Shown here one piece after another: positions 1 to 11,460 of a DNA stretch of 29,651 bases; position 1 is the first letter of the stretch, and each line of letters opens with the position of its first letter. The notes beneath the pieces are model-generated. The model searched no databases. It was not told the DNA's origin and saw only the letters and a list, made by a program, of their open reading frames with translations. The stretch comes from Mytilinidion resinicola (taxonomy: Eukaryota > Ascomycota > Dothideomycetes > Mytilinidiales > Mytilinidiaceae), in NCBI RefSeq assembly GCF_010093595.1, contig NW_022985450.1:915388-945038 (forward strand), read 5' to 3'. The position numbers were made by a program, and so were the translations under genes.

Positions 1-336
1 GACCCTAACGGGAGCTACACCAGCGTAATAGAATTTAATAATAATAATAATGCTCTAGTCCTGTGTTCTTTCTACCAATGTCGAGCTCACATGACTGGCT
101 GTCATATAATACTTCACGTAAACAGACAAACACAGTTTTGCATGACTCTAGCATCAAATCACCAAATGACTACTCAATCGCCTGAAGAGTTTGACCCACG
201 AAAGTTGCATATACGAATTGGCCCCATATCACGTGGCGTGCAAGCTCCATCCGGGGCTGAAACTACAATGCTGACATTAGCTGCCAGTCATCCCCAGCAC
301 CTCGATACGTGCCAACATCTTCGTTACCAGAGCAAA

Positions 337-3300
337 ATGTCTGTCGATAATCGCGTTCTACGAAACGGTGCTCCATCAACCGTCGCTCGCCATCTTCTCG
401 ACGCATTGGCTAAGACAACTGAGGACGTCATCTCAGCCCACCTACTCGAAAGTGTGAAGAACGAATCAATCTCTCCTGTCACCTTCAAGATCTGGCTCAG
501 CATTCGCAAAACTCCACGTACACTTTTGCACGCCTTGAATCAAGACTTCTCTGCGCTAGTGCGGGGACAAGCAATCAGGCAACTAGGCAGAGAATTACGA
601 GGAGCAAAATGGAGGGAAACATGGGACGGAGTCGGCCAAATATCCGGAGTTGTATCTCTGCTCAGCCAATTCTCTGTATCAGATGTTCGATACTTCACTA
701 TAACAATCGGTAGATGCGGCTCGGGCGTGGACGTTGAGGAAAAGCGAGAGGTGATTACCCGACTAGTCCGTTCCCTTCACCCTGATCTATTTAAAAAGAA
801 CGAAGACTCCGAAACCCAAAAAGTTTTGGACGACCGCCCTCTCAACGATTATGCCGAGGACCTTCTCCCAGGCTGTGCAGCCACAACCATAGACCAACTT
901 TGGAGAACTTCTTCCCTAGATCACCACACAACATTATTTGTCAAGCATCACCCGGACTTATTCAGAAAGATATGCGTCGAAGAGATTCTCTCGAAAAGTG
1001 AAGACAGGACCGCGAGCACCTTTTATCTTCCAAGTCTTCTCCGACACTCCCCACCGCGCTCGAGCCAAGCCCCCGGCCTTTCCGAATCCATGTTATTCTC
1101 TCTGAATCTTCTCCGTCAGCTCGTCCAATCCGAGAAGGCAACTATATCCGAGAAGACATTTATACGAGAGCTTGTAGAGCCGCTGATACGCCGAGCGTAC
1201 CGAAAGTTCAAACTCACGAGAGAGTGGGATCGAATCAAAGAAATCGTGGACCTCAGTCTGGCGTACATCAAGCTGCACCCAAGTGCCGCTAGCGAAGTTG
1301 ATTTGAACAGTGATTTTGTCTACTACATCGTTCGGTGTTGGTCAAACGAGGAGCAGATGTTTCAAGGTCAACTATTGACGCTCCTGCAAATCGCGCTGAA
1401 ACGGTCCAAAAGCTCCATCGCCGACTACCATGGTATTTTTCGCGCACTTGTCCGTGAAGACCAAAAATCGCTCCGCTACAAACTACTCCGGTTTTGTTTC
1501 CTGGCTCAAGACGAAAACAGTGGCGATATTGACAGGATTGAGGATTTGAGGAGTATTCCGATCACAAACTGCCCACCTGGCTTATTCTTTTCATTGGAGC
1601 GCCAGGATGCAATAGCGCTCTTACGTCGCCTCCGTAAGGCCAAGCCCGAAGAGGAATTCCTTACACTAGGAGAACGCGCCTCTATCCTTTATCGCTCTCC
1701 AATGATTGACACAGAGTATGGCGACGCATCGCTATTGCTGTTGCTACTAGAAAAAAACGACGTGTCCGAAGAATGGCTGGCTGGCGTCAAGAAATGTATG
1801 TCAGCTCGAGGGTTTTCTGGAACAGTACTGACATTCGCAGCTGTCGATGATCGGAGAAAGAGGTCGGCCGTCAGCCGTGAGCCGACCGATCGAGCCTTCT
1901 ACGCAAACTCGGCAATTTGGTATGCCGTTGCCAGTGGCTCGTTGGACCTTTACGAAGAAACGCTGCTGTGGGCGCGCCGGTACATTCGTGATCCTGTACG
2001 ACGTACGCATCTCCCTGCAGACCACACTGACTAGCTTCTAGCTCGCCGCCAAGGAACTTTACAGCAATGACAGGTCGACCTTGGATACTACTGAAAGCTT
2101 TAAGCTTCTCTCGGGGATCCCAACAGTCATATCATACGATCTACCCAAAGACGTCTTGCGCTCAAGATTGGTGAAGGCGAATCAGATAATTTACCAAGTT
2201 TTCGAGACGGCATGTATGGCCTTGAAGGAACCTTCGTTTCAAAGGTCCGACTGGAACGCGCCGTTAGATCTTTTTAGAGAAGTCACCCTCCTCCGCGTCG
2301 AGCGATCCAAGGAAGTTCAGAAAACCCTCAATCTCTCGGATGATATGACATACGAAGTGCTCTGGAAAGATTCACTAGAATTGATTCTTAAGGTGGAGAA
2401 GGAGGCTATGAAAAGCGAGAACGAACAGTTGCGCTTCAGACATCCATATGCACCTTTCCGGACGAGCAGCTTCGATGGGCCCTACGCTATTACTGATGGC
2501 GCTCCTGCTACCTACCGTTTCTTTGACAACCTTGCCAAGGCCCGAAATGAAATATGGTGCGCATATCGACCTACTATAGTTCCAGCTACGGCATCTCTAT
2601 CCTCGCCATGGCCTCGAGGTCTGGGTATCCAGTTCCTTACTGACCCTTGGGAGATGAGAGCATTTCCTCCCGAGAAGCTGACTCCATACATGGCGTCTCG
2701 CGCTAGTGCTATCGTGTTCCAGGATCCGGACGAAGCTCTCGCACCATTGCCCGAGGATGACGAGACAAGACTCGCAGTAGGATCGTTCATTGACGATTAT
2801 TGTGCCGCTCTAGCAATATACATCCCTCCGTCATGCGAGGGCGACGAAAGAGAAAAGCGGATCACACTTGCGTGGAATCATGCTGTAGGCCCTCTAAGCT
2901 CTAGGCGAATGTCGAATGTAGAAGCGGAAGAGTATTGGCATCCCAAGTTTACCGGTACCCTTGGAAAAAAGGGGATGCCTCCACGAAAACTCACCACCTT
3001 CCACAAGTACCAACCTTCCACCCAAAAATATCAACCGCTTCCAAAAGAAGTTGATCCTTCAGAGACCGTCGAGTGGAACCCTTTCAAGCCTACGCAACCA
3101 ATAGTTCCCATTCGAAACCTTCCCCCGACGAGGCTGGACTGCTCGGTTGTAGAAGATAACCGGAATCACTCAGATCTCGCAGTACCTTTCAGACCCATGA
3201 AAATCCCGGAACATGGAATCACCTTTTTAGAGAAGAAATCTGTACGCCGGTGGGCGTATCCGACACAGGCGTACCTGACCGAGGAGCAACTTTATCCGAC

Positions 3301-5392
3301 TGAAGTGCAGCCTTCACCGGAGATTAGGGAAGCTCAGATTGCTTCAGCACTACTACTTCTGGACAGCAGAATAAAAGGGCCATCCAGACTCTTTTCCGCC
3401 CCTTTCCCCTCTTCGTTTGACATCAGGTACCCGTCGCTTTTCCTCGACGAGGACTTTCTCCTCAACCTAGACACGAAGGAAAAGGATGCGAGAAGTATCT
3501 TGGCACGGCATATCGCTTCAGTACCACCGAGCGTGCTTCAGTCACTTACCAAATCAGCATTGAATGCCATATCCAACAACCCAACGGATCTAGTGGAAGC
3601 TGAGCGCATCGCATATAGTCTCGTCACGCTCCTAGGGAAAAGCGATCGCCCACAGTTCGCCTCATCCCTGATAACGCAAACCACCATCGAGAATCCTGAC
3701 GCCAGCTCGTGGCATCGACAATGGCTATCGAAAACCTTCCTATGCCGCCTGCCAGCTTCTCAAGCTCGAGAAACGATACAATCCTTCTCATCCGGCATCA
3801 CCGCCAAGCTGAAAACCCAATCCCAACGCCCTCCACCAACGAGCGCTGGAAAGGCCGCCACCACTCCCTCAAAATCCCTCATCAAAATCACGACCGTCAA
3901 ATACCTCGCACAACTCCTCGACGGCGGAAAGTTCGTTTCAAAACGCGTCACCGTCGACGTCCTCGTCGACATATTCCAAAACTCCACACACCTAGACATC
4001 CGCGTCGCCGTCATCACCGCAATGCTGAACCTCCTCCTTCAATGCCCCGAAGACGTCTCTAATCCACTAGCAACGCAGCTCCTCACATCCCTCAAAACCA
4101 CCATCCCTATTGCGGGCAGCCTTAACGAACGGCGCCACCTAACCGAAGCGGAATGGCAGGCCTCGGAATCCACCCAAACAGCCCCCGAAGTCTACGACGA
4201 AGGCAACTTCGCCACCTGGCCGCCGATTTTCGAAGCTATAGCGCGCTTCGTAAAGAACTCCACCCACAGCGCCTTCTGGCGCAAGCAAATCTTCACTACC
4301 ATCCTCCTCCCCATCACCGACGCCTCCCGCCGCAACCTCGCTCGCTGGGCCGCGATCTTCCTTGCGCAGCACGGCTTCGCGCTCTCTGCCTCAGACCTCC
4401 CGCGCATCCCATTCCGGCCCGAGGCCTTGCAAATCGTCGAGACGCACCCGACGTGGACGCCCAAGAAGTATCTGGATATCTACCACGCCTACGTGCTGCT
4501 GAATATCCACCCGCCGGCCGCGCTGGTCACGCTGAGGGAGATGATACTGACGCTCCCCGCGGACGAGCGCAAGAGCAGCCAGAACGGGAATTTCCTGCAC
4601 CTCTTCAACGCCGCGCCCGAGGTGTGGATGCTGCAGCGCGTGAACCTCTGTTCCCTGCTCAAACGCCCCTGGCAGGCGAGCGAGGTGCCCGACGGCATCG
4701 AATTTGCAGACGTCGAGCGCGTGGTGCTCGAGCAGGCGAAGGCGGTCCTCCAATGCCCTGAACCTAATTTCGGGCTGTGGAAGCAGTTCAGAATGAAGGT
4801 GTTGGACCCGGATCTCCGTCCGCTGACCGCCGATAACGCGGCAGGGAAGCAGGCGTGGGTGGAGAACATCAAGCCGCTCGTTGAGCAGCTCGTCGAGTAT
4901 ATCGACGGCTTGCGGACGGAGGCGTGGCAGCGGGATCCGCGGCGCGTGCCGGCGTATCTCCCGTCTACGCTCGAGTTACGGGTGTTGCTGCTGCCATATC
5001 CGAGTCTTCCGTCGTCGCAGGGGGAGGCGGAGAGGTGTCGGGTGTTTGCTGACAGCGTTGTGGGGTTCATTGAGGGGTTTGCGGAGGGGAAGAAGCCGTA
5101 TCATGCTGATTTTAGGAAGGTGAGGGCGGCGGCGATGATGTGTCCGAGGGAGCATAAGCTAAGGGTGGCGTGTGCGCTTGGGGATGTGGAGCTAGAGGAG
5201 GTGGATGTCGCGGGCTATCTTAGGGTTGAGCTGGCGGATGAGCTGGTGAGGGCGGTGGCGATGTGGAAAGGGAATGACGAGGATGCTGTGGCGAAGACGA
5301 AAGAGATGATAGAGAAATGGGCAGGGAGTGAGGATGAGGTTGTGAGAATGGTGGGGGTGAGATTGGAGGAGGTGGTAAAGGGGTGGGTATGA
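337..5392 (+). CDS. Large HEAT/ARM-like alpha-helical protein, two exons, function unknown
   Basis: Join 337..1995 and 2042..5392, about 1,669 residues, stop TGA. The intron (1996-2041, 46 nt) has donor GTACGA, a CTGAC branch site at 2027-2031 and acceptor TAG. Splicing is phase 0 and links ...YIRDP to LAAKELYSND..., which joins two long frames cleanly. The protein is helical throughout, with leucine-rich repeats of HEAT/ARM character (for example around DNA 3880-4060, TVDVLVDIFQNSTHLDIR). I see no catalytic motif and no membrane span. It resembles a family of very long, uncharacterised fungal proteins, so a scaffold role is only inference. The start is uncertain. ATG 337 has good context (AAAATGTC) and lies just before the region that looks conserved. 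The frame is open back to base 1, with further ATGs at 91, 142, 166 and 268, so the gene may begin upstream or outside the window. Confidence 0.8.
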
Positions 5393-7351
5393 GCTAGGCT
5401 CGTTGGCCTGGGATTTGAGAGTGTGGACGTAGAGAAGGAGACTGTGAAGGGGGTCACGTGAGTGTGGAGCAGACCTGGTACGGTTTAAAATCTCTGGCTA
5501 TATCGAACATCTCTGGTCCGACAGTCATCCGAAACCTGGGTATACCGTAAAAAATACTCACTTTGTTTACCTATTAGACCTTGGGTGGGAAACCTACGAA
5601 GATGGATTCCATGCTTCGATGAACCAGAAATAATCAGGATCCCACCTAAATGCGATAACGGCCTCGCAGCACGGCCTCCTCGACCTATCTTAGTCAGCGC
5701 GGGGAAGCGGGGCCCAGAAGCGACGAACCGAACTCTAAATTAGTTTTAACGGCTGCCAGACTTAACGCGCGTTCTGAACTCTGTAACCGAGCAAAACCGG
5801 GAAGCATCTTCTGCAGGCTCCCTGTCACGTGCTGGAAGCCTGGCGTGGATATGGTAGCCCACATGCATGCGAGAGCGGAGTGTGGAGCGTGTGTAGTCTA
5901 CTGCAAGCGACGGCAACTCTGACGCGTCAGTTTACCAGATTGCAGGCTTCTGTCTGAACTACGGCTGGCTTGGTGGGCTTGATCCGCGCGCTAGGCCCAG
6001 GAATGCAGCCTTGACGCTGTAGATACAAAGGTACTACTGTAAAGCGGCAAATCTGCATGAGCGGGGGTGGAATACCTCACAGTGCCTCGCAAGCGCATGC
6101 ATGATGTCCTTAGCATGGGGAATGCTTGGTGAGGAAAGATGCACCCCGAGATAGCGATTCGATGGAAACGACACGTCTAAGGGGGGACCATAGGGCAAGG
6201 CACCACCTAAAAACTGGCATGTGGTCATGGCAGGGCGAATGTAAGCTCCGAGATGCTGGGACTCGAGTAGCATCTAGGTTCGAGGTACCCTGAATCCATC
6301 CACTTCGATCGATGGGCCGAGGCCGCTTCCGTCGAGACGACATGTTCTCCAATTTTGAACGAGGATTGTAATGCAGGACGACATTTTGGAGACTGCGAGG
6401 CGCAAAAATGGGTCGGAATCCATGCTGGGATGCTGCAAAAGATTCTTCGAAGGACCTCACATCGGTCATGCAGGATTATTTCAAGTCTTCAAATAATATC
6501 TATCTGGTACATAGGCCGAAGAGATATATCAGACGGTCCCGAAGGGGCAATCTGATGAGGTTCTGGAGATTGGGAAAACATAGCCACGCGATACTTGGTG
6601 GGAGCGATGTGCTTAGATCTGTCCAACTCCGGAGGTGAAGGAGCAGGGGCAGGGGGGTCTCTCGGCTGGGGCGTTATATCCCTGCATCCCACGATGAGTC
6701 GGAATTCACTCCGGCCCTGTTTATGCACGACGATCTCTCGTAGTTTGCAACGACGGCAGAAGATGATGAGGAAGAGTTCTTGAAGCTACCCGGGCGAAGC
6801 GCTGGTAGGTCCTTGACTGCAACCCCCGGGAGATGTACATGCACATGATTGTTCCGCTCTCGAAGGCTGGACCGTGGGATGGCGTCGCATTATAAATCTC
6901 GCTTGTTGAAGCTGGAAAACGCCGAGCGATGCTGGTGGCCAAGTCAAGGGCCAAGCGAGGGTGCAAGAATGAAGCTCGCGAAGTAATCTGCAGGGGTGAA
7001 GATGGGCGAAGGTGGGCGAAGGTTCTGGAGATGTGCATCTGCCACGTCGGAAGTGCGGTGCCGCAGCTGTAGAAATCCTGTTTCTCGGACCCTCTCGGCG
7101 GATCGTCTAGGTTGGCGGCGGGACTCTGCGGCCATGTCTCCTGCGACTCGTTCGACGCTCCACATGCAGTTGTGGCGCCCATAGTTCGAAGCGGCAGTTG
7201 GACGCCGGACGCCGGATACTGGCCTGGAACCTCAGAATTATTTGTTCTTTGTGGCGCAGGATCGCGGCCCCCAGCATCGCGCACTGCCCGAGCTAGCCTA
7301 GCGGTGGCCGCAATGACGCAGCCAGCAGGCTCATTCACAAGGGAGCGCCGC
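5393..7351. other. Gene-free stretch downstream of the HEAT/ARM-like gene
   Basis: About 2 kb with no convincing coding frame. The ORFs present are short or GC-driven, lack domains and do not join by plausible introns. Scattered sites are visible: CACGTG at 5455-5460 and 5826-5831, a 12-bp palindrome CTGACGCGTCAG at 5919-5930 containing ACGCGT, and a TATAAA-like sequence near 6890. None can be tied to a gene from the sequence alone. Confidence 0.6.
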
Positions 7352-7901
7352 GATTGGCGCGGCGGCTTCTCTGCTCGCCATTTGATTGGCCTCGGGGCAG
7401 CAGTCTGGGCCAGGGTGGATGGGTGCCGGCGGGGCCGGTGATGTCAGCGGTTGGCTCCCGGGATGCGCATCCCAAGAATGCCATGGCGCACAGACCGCCG
7501 CTGGTTTCCCATGGGCGCGCGTGCGGGCAGCGCCATCTCACCAAGCAGTGCACCAGCCAGAACAAGACAGCAAACGCCCGCACACCCGTTGATACCACGG
7601 GCCCCCTCCCTGCATCTGGCCAGGGCCCAGGAGCTTCTTCCGGCCCACTCTTCCGCGCGTCTGAGTGGTTGCCCGCTGCCAGCCTGCCCGCAGCCTGCCC
7701 GCAGCCTGCCCGCACACCTGCCACGCTGCTGATACTTCTCTCGTTGCTGCCCGCCGACTTTTCCCCTCGCTGCCCGCCCTCTCCTGCTCACCGCAGCACC
7801 AGCAAACAAACACCCTCGCACACGCTCTGGAACCCGCCGGAACACTCCTTTGCAACAGCTTATCTATCTCCGAGGCGCGGACCATCTCCGCCCATACCGA
7901 A
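7352..7901 (+). promoter_or_regulatory. Promoter and long leader of the bZIP gene
   Basis: Two inverted CCAAT boxes (ATTGG at 7353-7357 and 7385-7389) lie 32 bp apart, about 515-550 bp before the bZIP start. From 7514 to 7901 there is not one ATG on the + strand (about six would be expected by chance), and the stretch is pyrimidine-rich. That is what a long 5' untranslated leader looks like. Several ATGs sit just upstream (7441-7513), including one whose frame runs past the bZIP start out of frame, so a transcript starting further upstream would carry inhibitory uORFs. Confidence 0.5.
7682..7714. repeat. 11-bp tandem repeat, three perfect copies
   Basis: The unit GCCTGCCCGCA occurs three times head to tail (7682-7692, 7693-7703, 7704-7714) inside the presumed 5' leader of the bZIP gene. 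Looser copies (TGCCCGCTGCC) flank it. The unit is G/C-rich and could change leader length by slippage. Confidence 0.85.
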
Positions 7902-8993
7902 ATGGCAATGGCTTTCCCAACCTCGGATGAGTGGACAATGGGCCCCTTCGACAGCCCCTTCGACATGTACGCCGACAAGCATTCCTCCCTCCTCGTCAAC
8001 GGCCAATTCACGCCCCAATACACCCCGCACTCGGACCACCAGAGCCCTGGCCACCATTCTGACCGATCCGACTCGCTACCGCTGGAGCAGATGAGCGGGT
8101 ACTGGGACATCCCCGGAAGCCGCCACGATTCCATGGGAACTATGGATCCCTCAACCTGCCAAGCTTCACCAGAGCGCATACCCACCCAGGACAAAACCCC
8201 GTCAACATCTGCCGCACTTCCCTCTGCTCCAGCACACAGCAGCCAGCAAGACACGAAGCCCGCGACACGGCCTCGCAAGCGCGCAGCCACCGTCAAGACA
8301 GAAAGCACAGCACCCACCCTTCGACGCGACCGCAAACAGTCCTCCCGGATCGAGATTGACGGCGAAGAAACACCCGCCAACGACAACTTCCCAGCAGTGC
8401 CCTCCCGCTCCCTCTCCACCGTCTTCCAGGCCATAGATTCCGCTGCCCAGTCTCCACCCAGCTTAAGGCGCAAAGGAAGCAAAGGCAAGCGCTCCAAAGG
8501 GCCGCAGTCTCAGGAAATAAAGCTCGAGATGAACCGCCTCGCTGCGCAGAAGTGCCGCGAGAAGAAGAAGAGGCAGCACCAGACCTTGCAGACCACCTTC
8601 GAGGCGCTTGCGACCGAGCAGCGCGATCTGGACAACACCACCCGGAGCCTGCAGAACTACATCATCAACCTGAAGAACGAGATCCTGAGACATGCAAACT
8701 GCGGAGATCCGAATGTGGACAATTACCTCAGGTATGCGGCGGGCGCGCTGCAGTTCAACAATATGCCGGCGGCCCAACAAATGCATCCACACATGGGCCA
8801 GCCGAACGGACAGCTCAATATGCAGATTGATCAGCAAATGGATGACCCAATGAAGACTGAGGCGCAGGAGTGGAACGAGGACGACTTCAGAGGCCTCTTG
8901 CAGGACAACATGGCTGGCCCTGAGTTCGACAATTCGCTCTCCGCCGAGAGCACTCCACACGCAAATGGATCACCGAGTTTTATGGGATCTTGA
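7902..8993 (+). CDS. bZIP transcription factor, ATF/CREB-like
   Basis: A single exon of 363 residues, stop TGA. The basic region (about 206-226) has the bZIP signature N-x7-R (N211...R219, NRLAAQKCR) followed by EKKKR. It leads into a leucine zipper with five perfect heptad leucines at 229, 236, 243, 250 and 257. These residues contact DNA and form the dimer in this family. The segment after the zipper (LRHANCGDPNVDNYL) resembles the ATF/CREB-type fungal bZIPs rather than the Gcn4 type. N-terminal residues 1-200 are Ser/Pro/Thr-rich and disordered, with basic patches RPRKR (about 123-127) and RRKGSKGKRSKG (about 189-200) that could serve nuclear import. The C-terminus is Gln/Met-rich and then acidic (EWNEDDFRGLL), a possible activation region. 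ATG 7902 is the first ATG after a 390-nt ATG-free leader. The target genes cannot be told. Confidence 0.9.
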   Translation: MAMAFPTSDEWTMGPFDSPFDMYADKHSSLLVNGQFTPQYTPHSDHQSPGHHSDRSDSLPLEQMSGYWDIPGSRHDSMGTMDPSTCQASPERIPTQDKTPSTSAALPSAPAHSSQQDTKPATRPRKRAATVKTESTAPTLRRDRKQSSRIEIDGEETPANDNFPAVPSRSLSTVFQAIDSAAQSPPSLRRKGSKGKRSKGPQSQEIKLEMNRLAAQKCREKKKRQHQTLQTTFEALATEQRDLDNTTRSLQNYIINLKNEILRHANCGDPNVDNYLRYAAGALQFNNMPAAQQMHPHMGQPNGQLNMQIDQQMDDPMKTEAQEWNEDDFRGLLQDNMAGPEFDNSLSAESTPHANGSPSFMGS

Positions 8994-10010
8994 GATCGAA
9001 CCAGCAAACCTCCCTTCGATTCGACTTTCGTCCCCAATATTCCAACACTGGCCCTCTGCGCGAATGATCCGTAACGACTCCACCAATACCCTCAATGAAC
9101 TCGCTGGATGACGATTCTACGATCTTGATGTTTCTTCCACCGATTGTTCGATTGTAGAGATCTCACCCGCTGAGTCTATCATTGCTCGCTCCTCCAGGCT
9201 TCCCCATGCGACAGAAAGATGCTTTTCTACGTTTCTTTCACCACTGCAAAGATCTCATCCAATGAGTCTTCTTTGCTCGCTCCTCTGAGAACCCCACAGC
9301 TTAGTCATATCCACCCCCGGGGCTTCTCGATGCGATGGAACCCATCCTTCCCTCTTTCCTTATCGGCTATTCTGTCATTTGGGACCCCCTTTTTTTCCCC
9401 CTCGTTTTCACCATACCAGAGTATTCTTGCTACTGTTTTGGAGATTGGAGGCGTGAAAAATGGTGAATGGCCATGTGGCGTTATTATTGGGACGCAAGAC
9501 TCGCATACAAATGCGGTTGGGTAACAGATACCCGGAATGTTAATTGTTCTCTTTCGTCTACTTCTGTCCTTTTCTTTTTTTGTGATTAGGGTTTTGAGAT
9601 ATGCTAATGTGGTACGGCTTATGATACTGGAAGCGTGTGGGGTCTTGGGATGGGATTTGGGATGCCTGCCGGGCTCTATGGGAATGGAGTATACGTGGGG
9701 TTTTGGCGGCTGGCGTTTTTGGTGTTTGATTTGGGGGTTTGGGGGATGGGATCGGGTTGTAGGGAAGCTAGGGCTATGGCTTTGTTCGGCGAAAGCTTTG
9801 CAGTGGCGGAAGAGGAAAATGTTGTATTAAATATGAAAGCCTTCTCGAAAGCTTTTGGGTGCTGTGGGCGTGTTGATGTGAGGAGTGAGGATGCTGATAC
9901 TTCTGTAAATATATCGCTGCGAGCTAAGCTATGGACGGAGCTATGAGCGGAGGTTCTGTGGAGCTAAATGGTAGACCTAAGGTTGTCGAGGGCTAGTGGC
10001 ATACAGATAA
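8994..10010. other. 3' flank of the bZIP gene, no gene seen
   Basis: About 1 kb. The first part is T- and pyrimidine-rich (to about 9,420), then G-rich on the + strand (9,650-9,780). Short ORFs occur but have no coding signature. It probably holds the 3' untranslated region of the bZIP mRNA; a poly(A) signal could not be placed with confidence. Confidence 0.5.
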
Positions 10011-10077
10011 CACGTGAATATCTACCGAAGTTATCACGTGAACCAATCTTAGTAAGGCTCTGGGCGGAGGTATAAAA
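10011..10077 (+). promoter_or_regulatory. Paired E-boxes followed by a TATA box (module 1)
   Basis: CACGTG at 10011-10016 and 10035-10040, the second 30 nt before TATAAAA at 10071-10077. A TGCAAAA heptamer follows at 10133-10139. CACGTG is the core site for bHLH factors such as Cbf1 or SREBP types. Downstream the only ORF is a 48-codon frame (10184-10330) with no recognisable domain, so the transcript, if any, is unknown. The same order of sites occurs twice more on the opposite strand (10.8 and 11.6 kb). Confidence 0.45.
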
Positions 10078-10499
10078 ATCCCCCCGCAGGCCTTCGACCG
10101 TCGGATTATGCAAGGACAGGGGTGTTGAAGTTTGCAAAAGGCGGTTCGTAGCAAGCAGCAGCAACTACGAGGGATATTCTAGAATGTCTAGCGTTCAGCA
10201 GAGCGTGGAGATAGCCATAAACTTAATCACCATCTCCAACGCACTGAGCCTCCAGACTCCCCAGCCACCGCCATTCAAAACTCCTACGTGTTTTCTGTTT
10301 TTGCACTTCCCACCCACCCACCCTCCATAGGGCGCGGATCGCGGCCGGTTTGATCTCACGACGAGCCCATGCACCATTGGTCTGGTTTATTTTCAAGACC
10401 CAACACCCCGCACACGATGGATTCGAGTTATCGGACGGTCTAGATAGCTGCCACCTCCTCCATCGAACTTCTTCACGGCTGGGGCGTCGTCAACGCTGG

Positions 10500-10521
10500 A
10501 AAAAAAAAAAAAAAAAAAAAA
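10500..10521 (+). repeat. A22 homopolymer
   Basis: Twenty-two consecutive A. It could be a slippage tract or the tail of an old retroposed RNA. No coding remnant of a retroelement is visible upstream, and no clear target-site duplication was found by eye. Confidence 0.9.
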
Positions 10522-10647
10522 GCTTGCTCACCGCCCACCATTTCCGGGAGATTAAGCCCTCCAAACCCCCATTGCGGCGCCGGTGCAGGACGTTTTGCAC
10601 CCCAAGTTCCACCCACCCCTCTCCAGCTCCATGGCACAACCATGATA

Positions 10648-10878
10648 GCGATTTTGCACGCCTTCCCATGATTCCTAAAGCTTGGGCATTTTGCAGAACC
10701 CCACAACTCCAGCCACCATATGAAACACATCGGCTTTAGGATTTGATCCACCACACCTCTGCCTCTCGTGGAAAGGTGTAGAAGCCGTTTTTTGATCTCC
10801 ACCTCAGGAAGCTGGGTGAGACGAGGCTTTTATACCCGTCGGAGAACGAAGGGCGGGGGCGTCACGGGGGTTCACGTG
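10648..10878 (-). repeat. Diverged intergenic element, copy B, with E-box/TATA module 2
   Basis: Read on the - strand: CACGTG (10878-10873), 38 nt, TATAAAA (10834-10828), then ATATGGTGGCTGGAGTTG, TGCAAAATGCCCAAGC and TCATGGG...CAAAATCGC. The same blocks occur in the same order in copy A at 11461-11661. Around the TATA box the two copies share TCTCC..GGGTATAAAA.CCT.G. Copy B has further TGCAAAA heptamers at 10658-10652 and, beyond the aligned part, 10599-10593. The only - strand ORF begins at ATG 10730, lacks a domain and runs into the homopolymer tract, so I do not call a gene. Confidence 0.5.
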
Positions 10879-10934
10879 AGCGGTCACGCCGCTGCCGGTC
10901 GTACCAGCCGCGTTCTCCGAATTGGCCGAGACGG

Positions 10935-11460
10935 GCGCAAAAGGGGGGCGACGGGTGGACCACGTGAGAGTCACGAGCTCGGAAGCGAGGGGGGGTTCTA
11001 AAATCTCACCCGCGAGCTCCAGAGAGAGAGACTTTTTCTCCAGGGCAGAGGGGGTTGTGGAGGATAAAAACCACATCGGCATCCTTTACGATGTCCGTGT
11101 CGTTGGGGAGTAAACATAAGCCATCGACGTGGTTATGGAATCGGGGTTGGGTATCAAACCTGTCGGTCAACGTTATCATGTTGGGGGTGGAGTGGCGCGA
11201 CGGGGGGTTCGCGTGGCTTCCCTGATGATGACAGTGAGTATAGCCTGAACGTGATGGGTGAGCGTTGTATGCAAGCACCGCTGACCGCGGTTTTGAGAAA
11301 AGGATGCTGGAAGTATTGCAGACAGCATAGTTCTGGTCGTCTCGGGAGAGTGGTACTGGTAGTCATCATCTCACCTCCTTTCTGCGGTGCCCGTAGTCCA
11401 CCCGCTCCCTCTGTTGATGCTGCAACCCCGGCCCACAGGTACCATCAAGTGTGTTCTCCT
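10935..11460. other. Spacer between the two element copies, no gene seen
   Basis: Only short frames without domains. It holds a further CACGTG at 10961-10966, a G-rich stretch (10,990) and ATAAAAA near 11,063, but not in the compact arrangement of the three modules. Confidence 0.5.

Noticed and set aside
5919..5930. Palindrome CTGACGCGTCAG as a regulatory operator
   Set aside because: Several 12-bp palindromes are expected in 30 kb and no gene start is near.
6721..7338. 205-codon ORF on the - strand
   Set aside because: No recognisable domain, starts in a G/C-rich region where stops are rare, no splice partners, and overlapping frames on both strands are equally open.
7354..8094. 246-codon ORF on the + strand overlapping the bZIP start
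   Set aside because: Its 3' part is a shadow of the bZIP frame and its 5' part is leader sequence; kept only as a possible uORF.
9219..9946. Several 97-103 codon ORFs after the bZIP gene
   Set aside because: Low-complexity, T- or G-rich frames without domains; best read as 3' untranslated and intergenic sequence.
10300..10521. tRNA-derived SINE ending in the A22 tract
   Set aside because: Only a loose B-box-like GGATTCGAGTT was seen; no convincing A-box, tRNA fold or target-site duplication.
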